A stretch of 64,000 nucleotides of DNA, from contig CACZFI010000001.1 in assembly GCA_902780405.1 (NCBI GenBank), positions 310,001 to 374,000 on the forward strand, written 5' to 3'. Below the pieces are notes generated by a model. That model worked only from the letters and a program-made list of their open reading frames with translations. It made no database searches and was not told the DNA's origin. This DNA is from an uncultured Lachnospiraceae bacterium. Its GTDB lineage: Bacteria > Bacillota > Clostridia > Lachnospirales > Lachnospiraceae. A program made the position numbers and the translations under genes. Shown here piece after piece: positions 52,884 through 62,673 of the stretch (its first letter is position 1; the number at the start of each line of letters is the position of its first letter).

Positions 52884-53447
52884 ATGAAATTCATTAAAAA
52901 GTATCTGTTTTGTATCATAATCGCACTTCTTGTCGCCGTAGACCGTCTTACCAAGGAGATCGTTGTAACGCATCTTTCCCTCGGCGAATCAAAGCCCTTG
53001 ATCAAGGGTGTGTTTTCCTTCACCTACATACGTAACGAAGGCATGGCCTGGGGTATGTTTGCCGGCGGAAGGTACATTTTCCTGATATTTACACTGGTTG
53101 CGGTCGCTTTTTTCTTTTATATGTACCGCAACACGGTGGGAGAGAAGAGGTATGCTTTCTTTCGTGCGCTTTTAGTGATGCTTACGGCAGGTGCCATCGG
53201 CAATATGATCGATCGGGCCACCCTCGGTTATGTGATCGATTTCCTGGATTTTCGGCTGATCAATTTCCCTGTCTTTAATTTTGCGGACATCTTAGTCACG
53301 GTGTCCATGATCTTGTTGTTTATCGTATTGTTGTTTAGGTTCGACGGAGATGATATGGACCGTATCATCGGAAAGAAGCCCGGGAACGACGCATCACACG
53401 ATGAACAGGAAGAAACTTCGCAAGCATCAAAGGAGGAAGATGCGTGA
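52884..53447 (+). CDS. lspA: Lipoprotein signal peptidase
   Basis: A 187-residue aspartic membrane protease that removes prolipoprotein signal peptides. Four membrane helices are visible. The catalytic Asp residues are in GAIGNMIDR and FNFADI, with the conserved YIRNEGMAWG. ATG 52884 follows TTGGAG; the ATG at 52860 is inside the terminator. The tail is charged and about 35 residues long. It overlaps the RluD-like gene by four bases. Confidence 0.95.
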   Translation: MKFIKKYLFCIIIALLVAVDRLTKEIVVTHLSLGESKPLIKGVFSFTYIRNEGMAWGMFAGGRYIFLIFTLVAVAFFFYMYRNTVGEKRYAFFRALLVMLTAGAIGNMIDRATLGYVIDFLDFRLINFPVFNFADILVTVSMILLFIVLLFRFDGDDMDRIIGKKPGNDASHDEQEETSQASKEEDA

Positions 53448-54367
53448 ATACGATCATTTTCTCCATTGATGAATCCTTTGAAGACTATGTAAACTGCAGG
53501 ATCGACAGATTTCTTGCAGAACAGTTTTCGGAGTTTTCGCGTTCTTATTTACAGAAGATTATTACGGTTAACCAAGTGACCGCGGGCGATCGTCCCGTCA
53601 AGGCAAATTACAAGCTGAAGGCCGATGACACCATAAAGATCGAGATTCCCGATCCCGAAGTTTTGTCCGTATTACCCGAGGATATCCCGCTTGATATTTA
53701 TTATGAGGACGAAGACCTTCTGATCGTGAATAAGCCGAAGGGTATGGTGGTGCATCCGGCACCCGGACACACGGAGCATACACTGGTAAATGCCTTGATG
53801 CATCATTGCAAGGACAGCTTGTCAACCATCAATGGGGTGATGCGACCCGGTATCGTACACAGAATCGACAAAGACACGACCGGTTTGCTTGTGGTATGTA
53901 AGAGCGACCGCGCACACAGAGCTATGGCCGAAAAATTTGCCGTACACGACATCGAACGCGTCTATACGGCTATTACCTATAATCATTTCAAGGATACGGA
54001 CGGAACCGTCGATGCGCCCATCGGAAGATCTAAATCCGACCGGAAGAAAATGGCTGTCGTAGCAGGCGGTCGTCACGCAGTTACACATTTTCATGTCGAG
54101 GAGAATCTGTCCAAAAACTTCTCATTGATCACAGCCAGGCTTGAAACCGGACGTACACATCAGATCCGTGTTCATATGTCGCATATCGGGCATCCTTTAC
54201 TTGGCGACACGGTTTACGGACCGTCATCCGGACCTTTTCGTACAGACGGTCAGGTATTGCATGCCGGAACTCTGGGATTCGTTCATCCGGTCACAGGCGA
54301 ACATCTTTCTTTCACAGCGCCTTTACCCGAGTACTTTGAAGAACTGCTTAAAATACTCCGCGGATAA
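53444..54367 (+). CDS. RluD-like pseudouridine synthase (second of two)
   Basis: A 307-residue RluA-family enzyme with an N-terminal S4 domain (CRIDRFLAEQFSEFSRSYLQ) and the catalytic Asp in HRIDKDTTGLLVV, plus GRTHQIRVHMSHIGHPLLGD. GTG 53444 follows AAAGGAGG and overlaps the lspA stop. lspA-rluD adjacency is conserved in Firmicutes (ylyB). It probably modifies 23S rRNA. Confidence 0.94.
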   Translation: MNTIIFSIDESFEDYVNCRIDRFLAEQFSEFSRSYLQKIITVNQVTAGDRPVKANYKLKADDTIKIEIPDPEVLSVLPEDIPLDIYYEDEDLLIVNKPKGMVVHPAPGHTEHTLVNALMHHCKDSLSTINGVMRPGIVHRIDKDTTGLLVVCKSDRAHRAMAEKFAVHDIERVYTAITYNHFKDTDGTVDAPIGRSKSDRKKMAVVAGGRHAVTHFHVEENLSKNFSLITARLETGRTHQIRVHMSHIGHPLLGDTVYGPSSGPFRTDGQVLHAGTLGFVHPVTGEHLSFTAPLPEYFEELLKILRG

Positions 54368-54446
54368 TCCTGCGGAGTGGTAGTATGATTTCATCATTTC
54401 TCAATATCAAAGTGTTCGCAAAACTCCAGTTTTAAGAAAAATTATA

Positions 54447-54475
54447 TTGTATAAATACCGGAATAGTGGTATAAT
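54447..54475 (+). promoter_or_regulatory. Sigma-A promoter of the Xer-type gene
   Basis: TTGTAT (54447-54452), 17-base spacer, TATAAT (54470-54475), 53 bases before the start. The 161-base gap holds only this and a small GCGGAG hairpin (54357-54378). Confidence 0.7.
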
Positions 54476-54528
54476 TGATCATATCGAGAAATCCTTGTTT
54501 TTCAAGGCTTTACGGAGGTTTTTTACTT

Positions 54529-55587
54529 ATGGCCGAATACTCTTATCACGATCAGGTTGAAATGCAAAGTCTAACGTACGTGGATCAGATCACTTCGCAG
54601 ATGCCACGTTACGTGACGACATTTTTCCGCGGAATTTCCCAGACACACAGTCCCAGAACGCGCCTCATGTATGCGCGCGAAATCCAGCACTTTTTTGATT
54701 ATATTGTGGAATCCTACACAGATGCTCCCGTAACCGGCTATATGGACATCTCTTTGGATGTTTTATCCTCCATCGATCATGAGTTTATCGAGGATTATCT
54801 GTATCATTTGCAGAATTACCGCGATAAATCGGGCGTACAGCGCCGAAACAACGACAAGACGATCAAACGTAAGCTCTGTGCTATAAGCGTCCTTTATAAG
54901 TACTTATACAAGCACGAAATGGTCACCGGCAATCCGGTAAGCAAGGTCGATATGCCAAAGATCCACGAGAAAGCCATTGTGCGTATGGATGCGGCCGAAA
55001 CCGCGAATTTCCTCGATACAGTCGAATTCGGGAACAATCTGTCCGCCAGACAGATGAAATTCCACGAAAAGACCAAGGAACGCGATCTGGCCATTATGAC
55101 CCTGATGCTTTCCACGGGTATCCGTATTTCCGAGTGTGTCGGCTTGGATCTTACGGATGTAGATATCGAAAACACTTCCTTGCGTGTAATCCGAAAAGGC
55201 GGCAAGGAGGCTGTTGTGTACTTTTCCGACGAGGCTGCGGATGCGCTTCGCGTCTATCTTGCCAAGCGCAAGAAAATCGATGCAGAGCCCGGCTCCGAGC
55301 ACGCCTTGTTCCTCTCCGAGCAAAGAAAAAGGCTCGGCGTCCGGAGTATTCAGAACTTAGTCAAGAAATACGCCCGTATCGCCGTGCCTCTCAAAAAGAT
55401 CACGCCTCATAAGCTCCGCAGTACCTTCGGTACGGCGCTTTATAACGAAACTTCCGATATCTATTTAGTTGCGGACGTCCTCGGCCACAATGACGTCAAT
55501 ACCACCCGAAAGCACTATGCGGATATGGATGATTACAAGAAACGCCAAAGCCGGAACGTGGTCAAACTGCGTGAGGATTCCAAGTAA
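54529..55587 (+). CDS. XerC/XerD-type tyrosine recombinase
   Basis: A 352-residue site-specific recombinase. The N-terminal SAM-like DNA-binding domain spans about residues 20-125. The catalytic domain has R in STGIRISECVGL, HxxR in PHKLRSTFGT, H in LGHNDVNTTRKHY and the nucleophile Tyr in KHYADM. It is likely the chromosome dimer resolvase, but a lone integrase cannot be excluded. ATG 54529 follows GGAGG by ten bases. It has its own promoter, with no phage genes near. Confidence 0.9.
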   Translation: MAEYSYHDQVEMQSLTYVDQITSQMPRYVTTFFRGISQTHSPRTRLMYAREIQHFFDYIVESYTDAPVTGYMDISLDVLSSIDHEFIEDYLYHLQNYRDKSGVQRRNNDKTIKRKLCAISVLYKYLYKHEMVTGNPVSKVDMPKIHEKAIVRMDAAETANFLDTVEFGNNLSARQMKFHEKTKERDLAIMTLMLSTGIRISECVGLDLTDVDIENTSLRVIRKGGKEAVVYFSDEAADALRVYLAKRKKIDAEPGSEHALFLSEQRKRLGVRSIQNLVKKYARIAVPLKKITPHKLRSTFGTALYNETSDIYLVADVLGHNDVNTTRKHYADMDDYKKRQSRNVVKLREDSK

Positions 55588-55622
55588 TTTACATAAAATA
55601 GTTATTGTTAATATATGACAGA

Positions 55623-55916
55623 CTACGCATCCTCTGCCGGCGTCTCTGCCTCTGTTACATTTGATGCAGCGGTTTCTTCCTCAGTTTCGGCTTTCTCGGA
55701 TGCGGCAGCTTCTTCCTCTGCCTTCGCCTTCTCGGCACGGCTTTTTTCAGCTTCGTACTTAAGAATGAAGCTGTTTAAATCATTCATCATATCCTGCTGT
55801 TTCAGTTTATTCTTCTCGTTCTTTTTGATTGCTCGGTTGATGGGAAATGTAACAATAACAACCGCTATGATGATCAAAAGTATGTAGGCCACACCGCCCG
55901 AGATTGCCAGTATCAT
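55623..55916 (-). CDS. Hypothetical small membrane protein with coiled-coil tail
   Basis: A 97-residue protein with an N-terminal membrane helix (YILLIIIAVVIVTFPI) and a highly charged helical tail rich in Ala, Glu and Lys (YEAEKSRAEKAKAEEEAAA). I recognise no family. AAGGAG precedes the ATG. It follows the cytidylate-kinase-like gene on the same strand by 25 bases and converges on the Xer-type gene. Confidence 0.7.
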   Translation of the reverse strand: MILAISGGVAYILLIIIAVVIVTFPINRAIKKNEKNKLKQQDMMNDLNSFILKYEAEKSRAEKAKAEEEAAASEKAETEEETAASNVTEAETPAEDA

Positions 55917-55941
55917 GTCTAAAACTCCTTTAATTAATTGA

Positions 55942-56556
55942 TTAATCGATGCGCTTGATGAACTCGCAGAGAACGCTTACCGTGTCATCTACGGGCATCA
56001 GACTGCTGTTGACCAGGATATCATAACTGTCCAATGAGCCCCACTTCTTGGAGCAATAATAGTTATAATAAGAGGCTCTTGCCTTGTCTTCCTTGTTGAT
56101 CTGGGCTCTCGCCTTATCTTCCGAAAGATCAAACCGTTCCATAACTGTCTTGATCCTTGCCTCGATCGGCGCATGTACAAAGACGCGAAGTAAGTTGTCA
56201 TTGTTTCGAAGGGCGTAATCCGCGCAACGTCCTACGATAACGCAGGGACCTTCATCTGCAATTTTCTTGATGGTGTCGTAGGTGGCCTGAAAGGCCTGCT
56301 GATTGAGATTCGCCTGATATCCGGTTCCGGTAAATGTATAACTGTACGGATCCATCACCAGGTTGTATAGAAAGCTTCGATTCGGTTTCTCATCAAGGCT
56401 CTTTAAGATGCCTTCCGATAAACCGCTTGCCTTGGCTGCTTCATTCAGGAGTTCCTTGTCATAGAACGAATAACCGAGTTTCTCGGCAAGACGATGACCG
56501 ATTTCACGACCATTGCTGCCAAACTGACGTCCGATGGTAATAACCGTTTTAGCCAT
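55942..56556 (-). CDS. Cytidylate kinase-like family protein
   Basis: A 204-residue P-loop protein of the cytidylate-kinase-like family common in Clostridia. TVITIGRQFGSNGREIG is the nucleotide-binding region, followed by YSFYDKELL, GPCVIVGRCADY and an RxxxxxDKARA lid-like stretch. Its substrate is not established; classical CMP kinase is encoded elsewhere in most relatives. A GGAGGAGG site and its own promoter precede the ATG. Confidence 0.87.
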   Translation of the reverse strand: MAKTVITIGRQFGSNGREIGHRLAEKLGYSFYDKELLNEAAKASGLSEGILKSLDEKPNRSFLYNLVMDPYSYTFTGTGYQANLNQQAFQATYDTIKKIADEGPCVIVGRCADYALRNNDNLLRVFVHAPIEARIKTVMERFDLSEDKARAQINKEDKARASYYNYYCSKKWGSLDSYDILVNSSLMPVDDTVSVLCEFIKRID

Positions 56557-56612
56557 AATACTTACCTCCTCCGTATAAAAACTGACGAAAAAGTAGTCAA
56601 ATTGATATCATA

Positions 56613-56641
56613 ATTATAGCATTTCACCCATCGTTCGTCAA
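56613..56641 (-). promoter_or_regulatory. Sigma-A promoter of the cytidylate-kinase-like gene
   Basis: On the minus strand, TTGACG (56641-56636), 17-base spacer, TATAAT (56618-56613), 57 bases before the start. Confidence 0.75.
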
Positions 56642-56662
56642 AGAATTCCTCCTTCGAAAAGC

Positions 56663-57907
56663 CTAGAAATTCTCGTACTTTGAGGCGATTTCGTTGAACT
56701 TGTCAATGTTGTTCGATATGTTTCCCGAAAGGTTCTCGTAGGTCTGATTCACGTGCAACTGCGCCTTGATATCCTGAAGATCACTCTCCGCTAAAGTCAG
56801 CTCCATACGGATGTACATGTCGTCCGGCCGAAACTTCGTTTTAATGGATCGAAGTCCGTCCTTATATCCGAGCAACTGACGAAACTCTATTGCGCGCTTG
56901 TCAAAATTGAGCGTACCGGTAAGCACCTCACCCAGATCATAGCTCGGATACAGGGTGATAAAGTGTGCATCCGGCCACATGTCGGTATCGAGCTCTTTTC
57001 CGTACTTCATACCGATGACGATAAACTGCCGTATTCCGGCATCATATAAAGGCTGTATGGGAGAATTATCCGCAAGGCCGCCGTCTCTGTAGCGGAATCC
57101 GTCTATCTCCACGGGTTCATACAGAATGGGGATCGCCGAGGATGCAAGGACGAGTTTATTTATCGTCTCTTCGTCATAATCGTTCAGTCTGCGGTATTCC
57201 GCGGTATAATCGGAATTGATGAGCGCATGGCCCACAGTACCGTTTACACGGGCAATCGACGTGTAAATGTCATACCTGCTCTCCTTCAGCTTCTTGAAGT
57301 CGATATAATTATGAATAAGCTTGATCATTTCATCCCTTGAGAAGTAGAGTTTTCCGCGGGATAAGGTGTCTGCGTCAAAATCAAATACGGAAAGAAGTTT
57401 GATGTCGCTCCAAGCGCGGTACATCAGATCGATATCTTCCATGGCAAAAAGCATGGCATTTACAGCTCCTATGGATGCGCCGGAAACCATGGTCACGTCA
57501 TCCAGCAATCCGTTCTCGGAAAGGGCCTTGATCACGCCAAGCTGGTATGCGCCTTTTCCTCCTCCACCGTCAAGCACCAGGCCCACGCCCTGTGCCTTCT
57601 TCGGGTCGGTATGAATCTCTGGAAGCACGGGCGTCTTCGGCTTTTCCGGCTGCACCGCGGGGGAAGGCTCCGAAGCGGCCGGTTCGGTCGATGAATCTTT
57701 AGGTGCACCGACCGGATCCTTCGATGAATCTTCCGGAGTCTCGGGCGCTTTGCCCTCGTTCTTCGGCGTCTTTGCTTCGCTTTCGGGCAGCGTAATCTCT
57801 CGCCCGCAGAGAAAGTCTGTCATGGTCTCGAAAAACTCCGGTGACTTCTCCTTGATATCATACGCTTCCAGTATTTTGTTCAGCGTTACTCGATCCTTTT
57901 GATTCAT
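56663..57907 (-). CDS. Patatin-like phospholipase
   Basis: A 414-residue protein with a Ser-Asp dyad lipid acyl hydrolase domain. The oxyanion loop is LDGGGGKGAYQLG, nucleophile S145 lies in GASIGAVNA, and D275 lies in RDGGLADNSP. The first 90 residues form a small helical part and a Pro/Glu/Ser-rich linker (KDPVGAPKDSSTEPA). No signal peptide is visible, so it probably acts in the cytoplasm or at the inner membrane face. It follows a MoxR-VWA pair, 23 bases downstream of the VWA gene. Confidence 0.92.
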   Translation of the reverse strand: MNQKDRVTLNKILEAYDIKEKSPEFFETMTDFLCGREITLPESEAKTPKNEGKAPETPEDSSKDPVGAPKDSSTEPAASEPSPAVQPEKPKTPVLPEIHTDPKKAQGVGLVLDGGGGKGAYQLGVIKALSENGLLDDVTMVSGASIGAVNAMLFAMEDIDLMYRAWSDIKLLSVFDFDADTLSRGKLYFSRDEMIKLIHNYIDFKKLKESRYDIYTSIARVNGTVGHALINSDYTAEYRRLNDYDEETINKLVLASSAIPILYEPVEIDGFRYRDGGLADNSPIQPLYDAGIRQFIVIGMKYGKELDTDMWPDAHFITLYPSYDLGEVLTGTLNFDKRAIEFRQLLGYKDGLRSIKTKFRPDDMYIRMELTLAESDLQDIKAQLHVNQTYENLSGNISNNIDKFNEIASKYENF

Positions 57908-57930
57908 ACGCGCTCATCCTTCTTTCGAAC

Positions 57931-59130
57931 CTATCTCGGTGCCATCAGTTTCGAAATCCCGTCTTTTAATCCGTCCAAGGTCAGAGGATACATATCATAG
58001 ATCTCAGCCAGAGCATTCTCCGCTTCCATCCAGGAAAGTGCATTTAACTTGCCGTGGAATCTCGGATTCAGCCAGATGATCTTTTTATACTTGGTTTTAA
58101 AGAGCTTATTCCACTCATATCCGCTCTTTCCGTCGTTGGGGCCTCTGTAGTTACCGTTGATGTCATAAAGCTCCTCAGGAGCCATCTGAGCGTCTCCTAC
58201 GATGATCACCTTATAATCCTTGTCCGTATGACGGAAGAGATAATCAAGGTCCACCCAGTTGCCCAGTTCACACTCCGCATCCTTGTACACCTTGCTGTAA
58301 ATGCAGTTGTGGAAATAGTATGTCTTTACATCCTTGAAATGATTCGCCTTGTGTACGGCCTGAAACAGATCATTGCACAGCTCCGCAAAAGGCATCATGG
58401 TACCGCCGCAGTCAAAGAGCAAAAGAAGCTTTACGGAATTCTTTCTCGGCTTGTCAAATTCAAGCGAAAGCATGCCGCCCTTGTTGCAGGTCTCATCGAT
58501 GGTCTTATCCAGATCAAGTTCCGTCTTGGCCACATCAAGCTTAGCGGAAAACTGGCGGAGTCTGCGAAATGCCATCTGAAACTGACGGATGTCCAAAGTC
58601 TTATCCCGTCGGAAATCCTGATACTTTCTCTCACCGATCACCTGAAAGGCGGACTGCATGCCTGTCTTTCCGGACACACGAAGACCACCCGGGTTTCTTC
58701 CGCTGTGTCCGAAGGAAGATCCGCCCGAGGTACCGATCCAATAGTTGCCGCCATTGTGCTCGGTCTTCTGCTCCTGCACGCGCTCGCGGAACATACGCTT
58801 GGTCTCCGCCATCTCGCGCTTCACGTCAAACTGATACATTTCACGGTTCAGCTTGGATAAATCCATATTCTCTTTGTCGAGGAATTTCATGATGATCTCG
58901 GGGATTTCGTCCTCTCCCGAGTGAATATTCTTGAAATACTCAAGAAATGCCATATCAAACCGGTCATAATCCGACTCGGTTTTCACCAGGATCAGCCTGC
59001 CCAGACGATAGAGTCCCTCCAGAGAGGAATTGGCAAGCCCCCTGTCCAAAGCATCCATAAAGGTGATCCACTCCGTCATGGATACGGAAAGGCCTTTATC
59101 GCGAAGCGTATATAGAAAATCTGTAAACAT
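57931..59130 (-). CDS. VWA-domain protein, CoxE-like, partner of MoxR
   Basis: A 399-residue protein whose C-terminal half is a von Willebrand A domain. The usual MIDAS DxSxS is DCGGTM in LLLLFDCGGTM, as in the CoxE-like group. The N-terminal half is helical (FTDFLYTLRDKGLSVSMTEW). MoxR-VWA pairs act as metal-insertion or assembly chaperones. ATG 59130, after AAAGG, is chosen over GTG 59139, which overlaps the ribosome binding site. It lies 13 bases after the MoxR gene. The client protein is unknown. Confidence 0.88.
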   Translation of the reverse strand: MFTDFLYTLRDKGLSVSMTEWITFMDALDRGLANSSLEGLYRLGRLILVKTESDYDRFDMAFLEYFKNIHSGEDEIPEIIMKFLDKENMDLSKLNREMYQFDVKREMAETKRMFRERVQEQKTEHNGGNYWIGTSGGSSFGHSGRNPGGLRVSGKTGMQSAFQVIGERKYQDFRRDKTLDIRQFQMAFRRLRQFSAKLDVAKTELDLDKTIDETCNKGGMLSLEFDKPRKNSVKLLLLFDCGGTMMPFAELCNDLFQAVHKANHFKDVKTYYFHNCIYSKVYKDAECELGNWVDLDYLFRHTDKDYKVIIVGDAQMAPEELYDINGNYRGPNDGKSGYEWNKLFKTKYKKIIWLNPRFHGKLNALSWMEAENALAEIYDMYPLTLDGLKDGISKLMAPR

Positions 59131-59143
59131 GGCGGTCACCTTT

Positions 59144-59962
59144 CTAATAGATGCGGTTCTTCTTTACGATCTCAATGTCTTCGTCCTTCTTTATAAGCAC
59201 GCCAAGATAAGGAAGCTTGGTGCGAAGGGTATCCGGGTCACAGCCGCCGTGAATCAGTGCATTCAGCCAGTCGATCAGCTCGGATGTGGAAGGCTTCTTT
59301 CTCACTTCCTTGATGGAACGGATCCAGTAAAATGCGTCCATTGCCTGATCCAAAAGATGCTCGTCGATGGAATCGAAATGCACGCGCACGATCTCGTCCA
59401 TCTCCTCCTTCTCGGGAAAACTGATATAGTGGAAGATGCAACGACGCAGGAAAGCGTCGGGAAGTTCCTTCTCGGCATTTGAAGTAATGATCACGATGGG
59501 ACGTGTCTTTGCCTTCACGGTTTCATGGGTCTCATGGATATAAAACTCCATCTTGTCAAGCTCCCAGAGAAGATCGTTCGGGAACTCTAAGTCCGCCTTG
59601 TCGATCTCATCGATCAGAAGGATGACCTGCTCATCGCTCTTAAACGCTTCGCCGAGCTTACCCAGCTTGATATAACGTGCGATGTCATCCACCCCCTCTG
59701 CACCGAACTGACTGTCATACAGACGCTGAATGGTGTCATAGACATAAAGTCCGTCCTGTGCCTTGGTCGTGGACTTGATATTCCAGATATAAAGCGGCAT
59801 TGAAAAAGCCTGACTGATGGCCTCCGCAAGCATGGTCTTGCCGGTTCCGGGCTCACCCTTAATAAGCAAAGGCTTTTCAAGAACACGTGCAACCTCCACA
59901 GCATCCATCAACTCCGGAGATGCTACATACTCCTTGGAACCCGTAAATTTCATATCACTCAT
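59144..59962 (-). CDS. MoxR-family AAA+ ATPase
   Basis: A 272-residue ATPase starting MSDMKFTGSKEYVASPELMD after AAGGAG; the longer reading upstream overlaps proA in another frame. Walker A is IKGEPGTGKTMLAEA, Walker B is LLIDEIDKADLE, and sensor I is PIVIITSNAEKELPDAFLRR (quoted at 20 residues). It supplies the energy for remodelling together with the VWA protein. Confidence 0.9.
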   Translation of the reverse strand: MSDMKFTGSKEYVASPELMDAVEVARVLEKPLLIKGEPGTGKTMLAEAISQAFSMPLYIWNIKSTTKAQDGLYVYDTIQRLYDSQFGAEGVDDIARYIKLGKLGEAFKSDEQVILLIDEIDKADLEFPNDLLWELDKMEFYIHETHETVKAKTRPIVIITSNAEKELPDAFLRRCIFHYISFPEKEEMDEIVRVHFDSIDEHLLDQAMDAFYWIRSIKEVRKKPSTSELIDWLNALIHGGCDPDTLRTKLPYLGVLIKKDEDIEIVKKNRIY

Positions 59963-59972
59963 ATAGTACTCC

Positions 59973-61217
59973 TTATTCCCTGATCTGGCCGTTGCCGTAG
60001 ATAATGTATTTGGTCGATGTAAGCGCGAGAAGACCCATCGGTCCTCTTGCGTGAAGCTTCTGGGTGGAGATGCCGATCTCTGCGCCAAAGCCGAACATGA
60101 AGCCGTCCGTGAATCTGGTGGAGGCATTCACATAGACGCAGGCAGAATCCACCTCGGCAAGAAAACGCTGTGCATTTTCGTAATTCTCGGTGATGATTGC
60201 CTCACTGTGGCCTGTGCTGTACTTATTGATATGATCGATAGCCTCGTCCACATCGTTAACCACCTTGGCGGAAATGATCTTTGCAAGATACTCCGTACCG
60301 TAATCCTCCTCCGTTGCGGGTACAATGAAGGATGAATAAGCGGCAGAAGCCTCATCTCCTCTGATCTCGCAGGCATTCTTGTGCAGCATGTCCGCGATCA
60401 TGGGGATGGCTTTTTCCGCGATATCTTTATGGATGACCAAAGACTCGCAGGCGTTGCATACGCCGAGTCTCTGAAGTTTTGCATTCTCGATGATGGGAAG
60501 CGCCTTGGTAAGGTCTGCGGAAGCGTCGATAAAGATATGACAGTTTCCGGTACCGGTTTCGATCACGGGAACGGTTGCATTTTTAACGACTGCATTGATC
60601 AGTCCCGCACCGCCTCTCGGAATCAGCACATCGAGGTACTTGTTCATTTGCATCATCTTCGTTGCAGTCTCTCTTGCGGTATCCTCCACAAGCTGCACCG
60701 CATCACCGGGTGCGCCGACCTTGGAAAGGCCGTCCTTGATCGCTGCGACAAGCGCGATATTGGAATGGATGCAGTCGGAACCGCCACGCAGGATCACTGC
60801 GTTGGATGTCTTAAATGTAAGGGCAAACGCATCGACTGTTACATTGGGTCTTGACTCATAAATAAATCCGATGACACCGATGGGCACGCGCTTCTGTCCG
60901 ATCAAAAGGCCGTTCGGACGCTCTTTCATGGAAAGGACCTCTCCGATGGGGTCATCTAAGGCAACCACTTCGCGGATACCTTCTGCCATAGCCGTAAGGC
61001 GGTCCTCCGTAAGCTTCAGTCTGTCCTGCAATGCCTCGGACATGCCGTTTGCGACAGCCGCCTTCATATCCTCATCGTTTCCTGCAAATATGGATTCCTT
61101 GTGTGCAAGCAGCGCATCCGCTACCGCAAGCAAGGCTTCGTTCTTTTGACTTTGGGAAAGCTTCGCCATCTGTCTGGAAGCAGCTTTGGCTTTTGCTCCG
61201 ATTTCTTCGATTGTCAT
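59973..61217 (-). CDS. proA: Glutamate-5-semialdehyde dehydrogenase (gamma-glutamyl phosphate reductase)
   Basis: A 414-residue NADPH-dependent enzyme, the second step of proline synthesis. Motifs are [31 protein letters not shown], the catalytic Cys in [13 protein letters not shown], and [23 protein letters not shown] precedes the ATG. proB is upstream, with a folate enzyme gene in between. Confidence 0.96.
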   Translation of the reverse strand: MTIEEIGAKAKAASRQMAKLSQSQKNEALLAVADALLAHKESIFAGNDEDMKAAVANGMSEALQDRLKLTEDRLTAMAEGIREVVALDDPIGEVLSMKERPNGLLIGQKRVPIGVIGFIYESRPNVTVDAFALTFKTSNAVILRGGSDCIHSNIALVAAIKDGLSKVGAPGDAVQLVEDTARETATKMMQMNKYLDVLIPRGGAGLINAVVKNATVPVIETGTGNCHIFIDASADLTKALPIIENAKLQRLGVCNACESLVIHKDIAEKAIPMIADMLHKNACEIRGDEASAAYSSFIVPATEEDYGTEYLAKIISAKVVNDVDEAIDHINKYSTGHSEAIITENYENAQRFLAEVDSACVYVNASTRFTDGFMFGFGAEIGISTQKLHARGPMGLLALTSTKYIIYGNGQIRE

Positions 61218-61227
61218 ATATTTCCTC

Positions 61228-61791
61228 CTAAAACTGTCTGGTCTCGGTAAGTAGAATCATCGGTTTTTGGTCATGTCCGGCCGATGGGATCTCCGGGAGC
61301 ACCTGAAGATCGTAGGCAACAGCCACAGTTAAAACATCCGGGTGCTTTTTGATGTAGCGGTCATAGTAACCGCCGCCGTATCCGATCCGGTCTCTGCCTT
61401 CGGAAAAGCATGCGCCCGGCATCACGATCAACGTATCCGCATCTGCGGAAAGCATGGGCGAATCGCAAGGCTCGAGGATACCGAAACTTCCCGGTGATAA
61501 TGCGGTATCCGGCTCGTACAGATGAAAATGCATCGAAGAGCCTCCAACCTTCGGAATATAGAGGGTTTTACCGAGACTGCGAAGCCGGTCCGTCATCAGT
61601 GACACATCCACCTCGTTGTTGATCGGCATATAGATACAGACCTTGGATGCTTCGGAAAGGATCGGAAGCGCGAGAAAACGATCGCATATCTTGCCGGAAC
61701 GCTCTTTGATCGCTTCTTCGGTCAGCGCACGGCGTTCGTCCAAAATCTTTCTGCGCAGTTTCTTTTTTTCTTCGTAACGAAGCTCGTTCAT
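61228..61791 (-). CDS. 5-formyltetrahydrofolate cyclo-ligase
   Basis: A 187-residue ATP-dependent enzyme that converts 5-formyl-THF to 5,10-methenyl-THF, returning the folate to one-carbon metabolism. The N-terminal [15 protein letters not shown] and the C-terminal signature [13 protein letters not shown] are diagnostic. It is inserted between proB and proA; AAAGGGGG precedes the ATG. Confidence 0.94.
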   Translation of the reverse strand: MNELRYEEKKKLRRKILDERRALTEEAIKERSGKICDRFLALPILSEASKVCIYMPINNEVDVSLMTDRLRSLGKTLYIPKVGGSSMHFHLYEPDTALSPGSFGILEPCDSPMLSADADTLIVMPGACFSEGRDRIGYGGGYYDRYIKKHPDVLTVAVAYDLQVLPEIPSAGHDQKPMILLTETRQF

Positions 61792-61809
61792 CCAAAGTCC
61801 CCCTTTATG

Positions 61810-62661
61810 TTATGATAAATATCCCTTTGAAGTGATAAAGTCCACCGTATCAAAGTCCTCTGCATCATGTGCAAGGAACAGGGTCCCCACATCCTCGCCG
61901 TCCAAAAGCGCATGGATGAGATTCAGATCGGCTGCATTTAAAATCGCCATATCCGCGCCGGAATCCGTCGCAATCCTGGCTGCCGCAATCTTGGTCGCCA
62001 TGCCGCCGGTTCCGTAGGCACTGCCCTCTCCCTTCGCCATATTGCGCACACGCTCGTCAATCTGATCGACAACGGAAAGCTTTTTCGCATCCGGATTCTT
62101 TCTCGGATCATCGGTGTAAAGCCCGTCGATATCGGAAAGAAGGATCAAAAGATCCGCCTTGATCAAATGTGCCACGATGGCGGAAAGTGTGTCATTGTCA
62201 CCGAACTCGATCTCCTCGATCGCTACGGTGTCATTCTCGTTAACAACGGGAATGATATCCTGCTGAAGGAGCTCATTCAAAGTATTCTCGGCATTTCTTC
62301 TGCGCTCGGGATGTGTGATCGCATCAAAGGTAAGAAGTACCTGTGCGGCAACATGGTTGTATTCGAGAAACAGCTTTTGGTATATCATCATCAGCTGCGC
62401 CTGTCCTACAGCTGCACATGCCTGATTTAAGGAAAGTGTCTTCGGTCTCTGGGTAAGTCCTAAAGTCTGTGCCCCAACTGCAATGGCACCGGACGACACA
62501 AGGATCACATCCTTGTTTTGATTCTTCAGATCACAGATGATCCTGACAAGTCGTTCAATCTTTCGAAGATCAGCCTTACCGCTTGATGCATGCATCAGGG
62601 AGGAGGATCCGATCTTTATGACAATTCGTTGTTTGCCTTGTAATTTCAGTCGTTCTTGCAT
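61810..62661 (-). CDS. proB: Glutamate 5-kinase
   Basis: A 283-residue amino-acid kinase, the first and usually proline-inhibited step of proline synthesis. Motifs are VIKIGSSSLMHA, VSSGAIAVGAQTLGL, PVVNENDTVAIEEIEFGDND (20 quoted), LLSDIDGLYTDDPRKN and GTGGMATKIAAA. The C-terminal PUA domain of the E. coli enzyme is absent, as in many Clostridia. AAGAAGGG precedes the ATG. Confidence 0.96.
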   Translation of the reverse strand: MQERLKLQGKQRIVIKIGSSSLMHASSGKADLRKIERLVRIICDLKNQNKDVILVSSGAIAVGAQTLGLTQRPKTLSLNQACAAVGQAQLMMIYQKLFLEYNHVAAQVLLTFDAITHPERRRNAENTLNELLQQDIIPVVNENDTVAIEEIEFGDNDTLSAIVAHLIKADLLILLSDIDGLYTDDPRKNPDAKKLSVVDQIDERVRNMAKGEGSAYGTGGMATKIAAARIATDSGADMAILNAADLNLIHALLDGEDVGTLFLAHDAEDFDTVDFITSKGYLS

Positions 62662-62673
62662 GATAATCCCTTC

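Noticed and set aside
54529..55587. Reading the Xer-type recombinase as the integrase of a mobile element tied to the ssrA or tRNA-Leu repeats
   Set aside because: It lies more than 30 kb from both repeat loci, has a conventional single-gene context and no phage or conjugation genes nearby.
58054..58860. 268-codon plus-strand frame opposite the VWA gene
   Set aside because: The minus-strand reading has a VWA domain and a good ribosome binding site; this frame is a codon-bias shadow.
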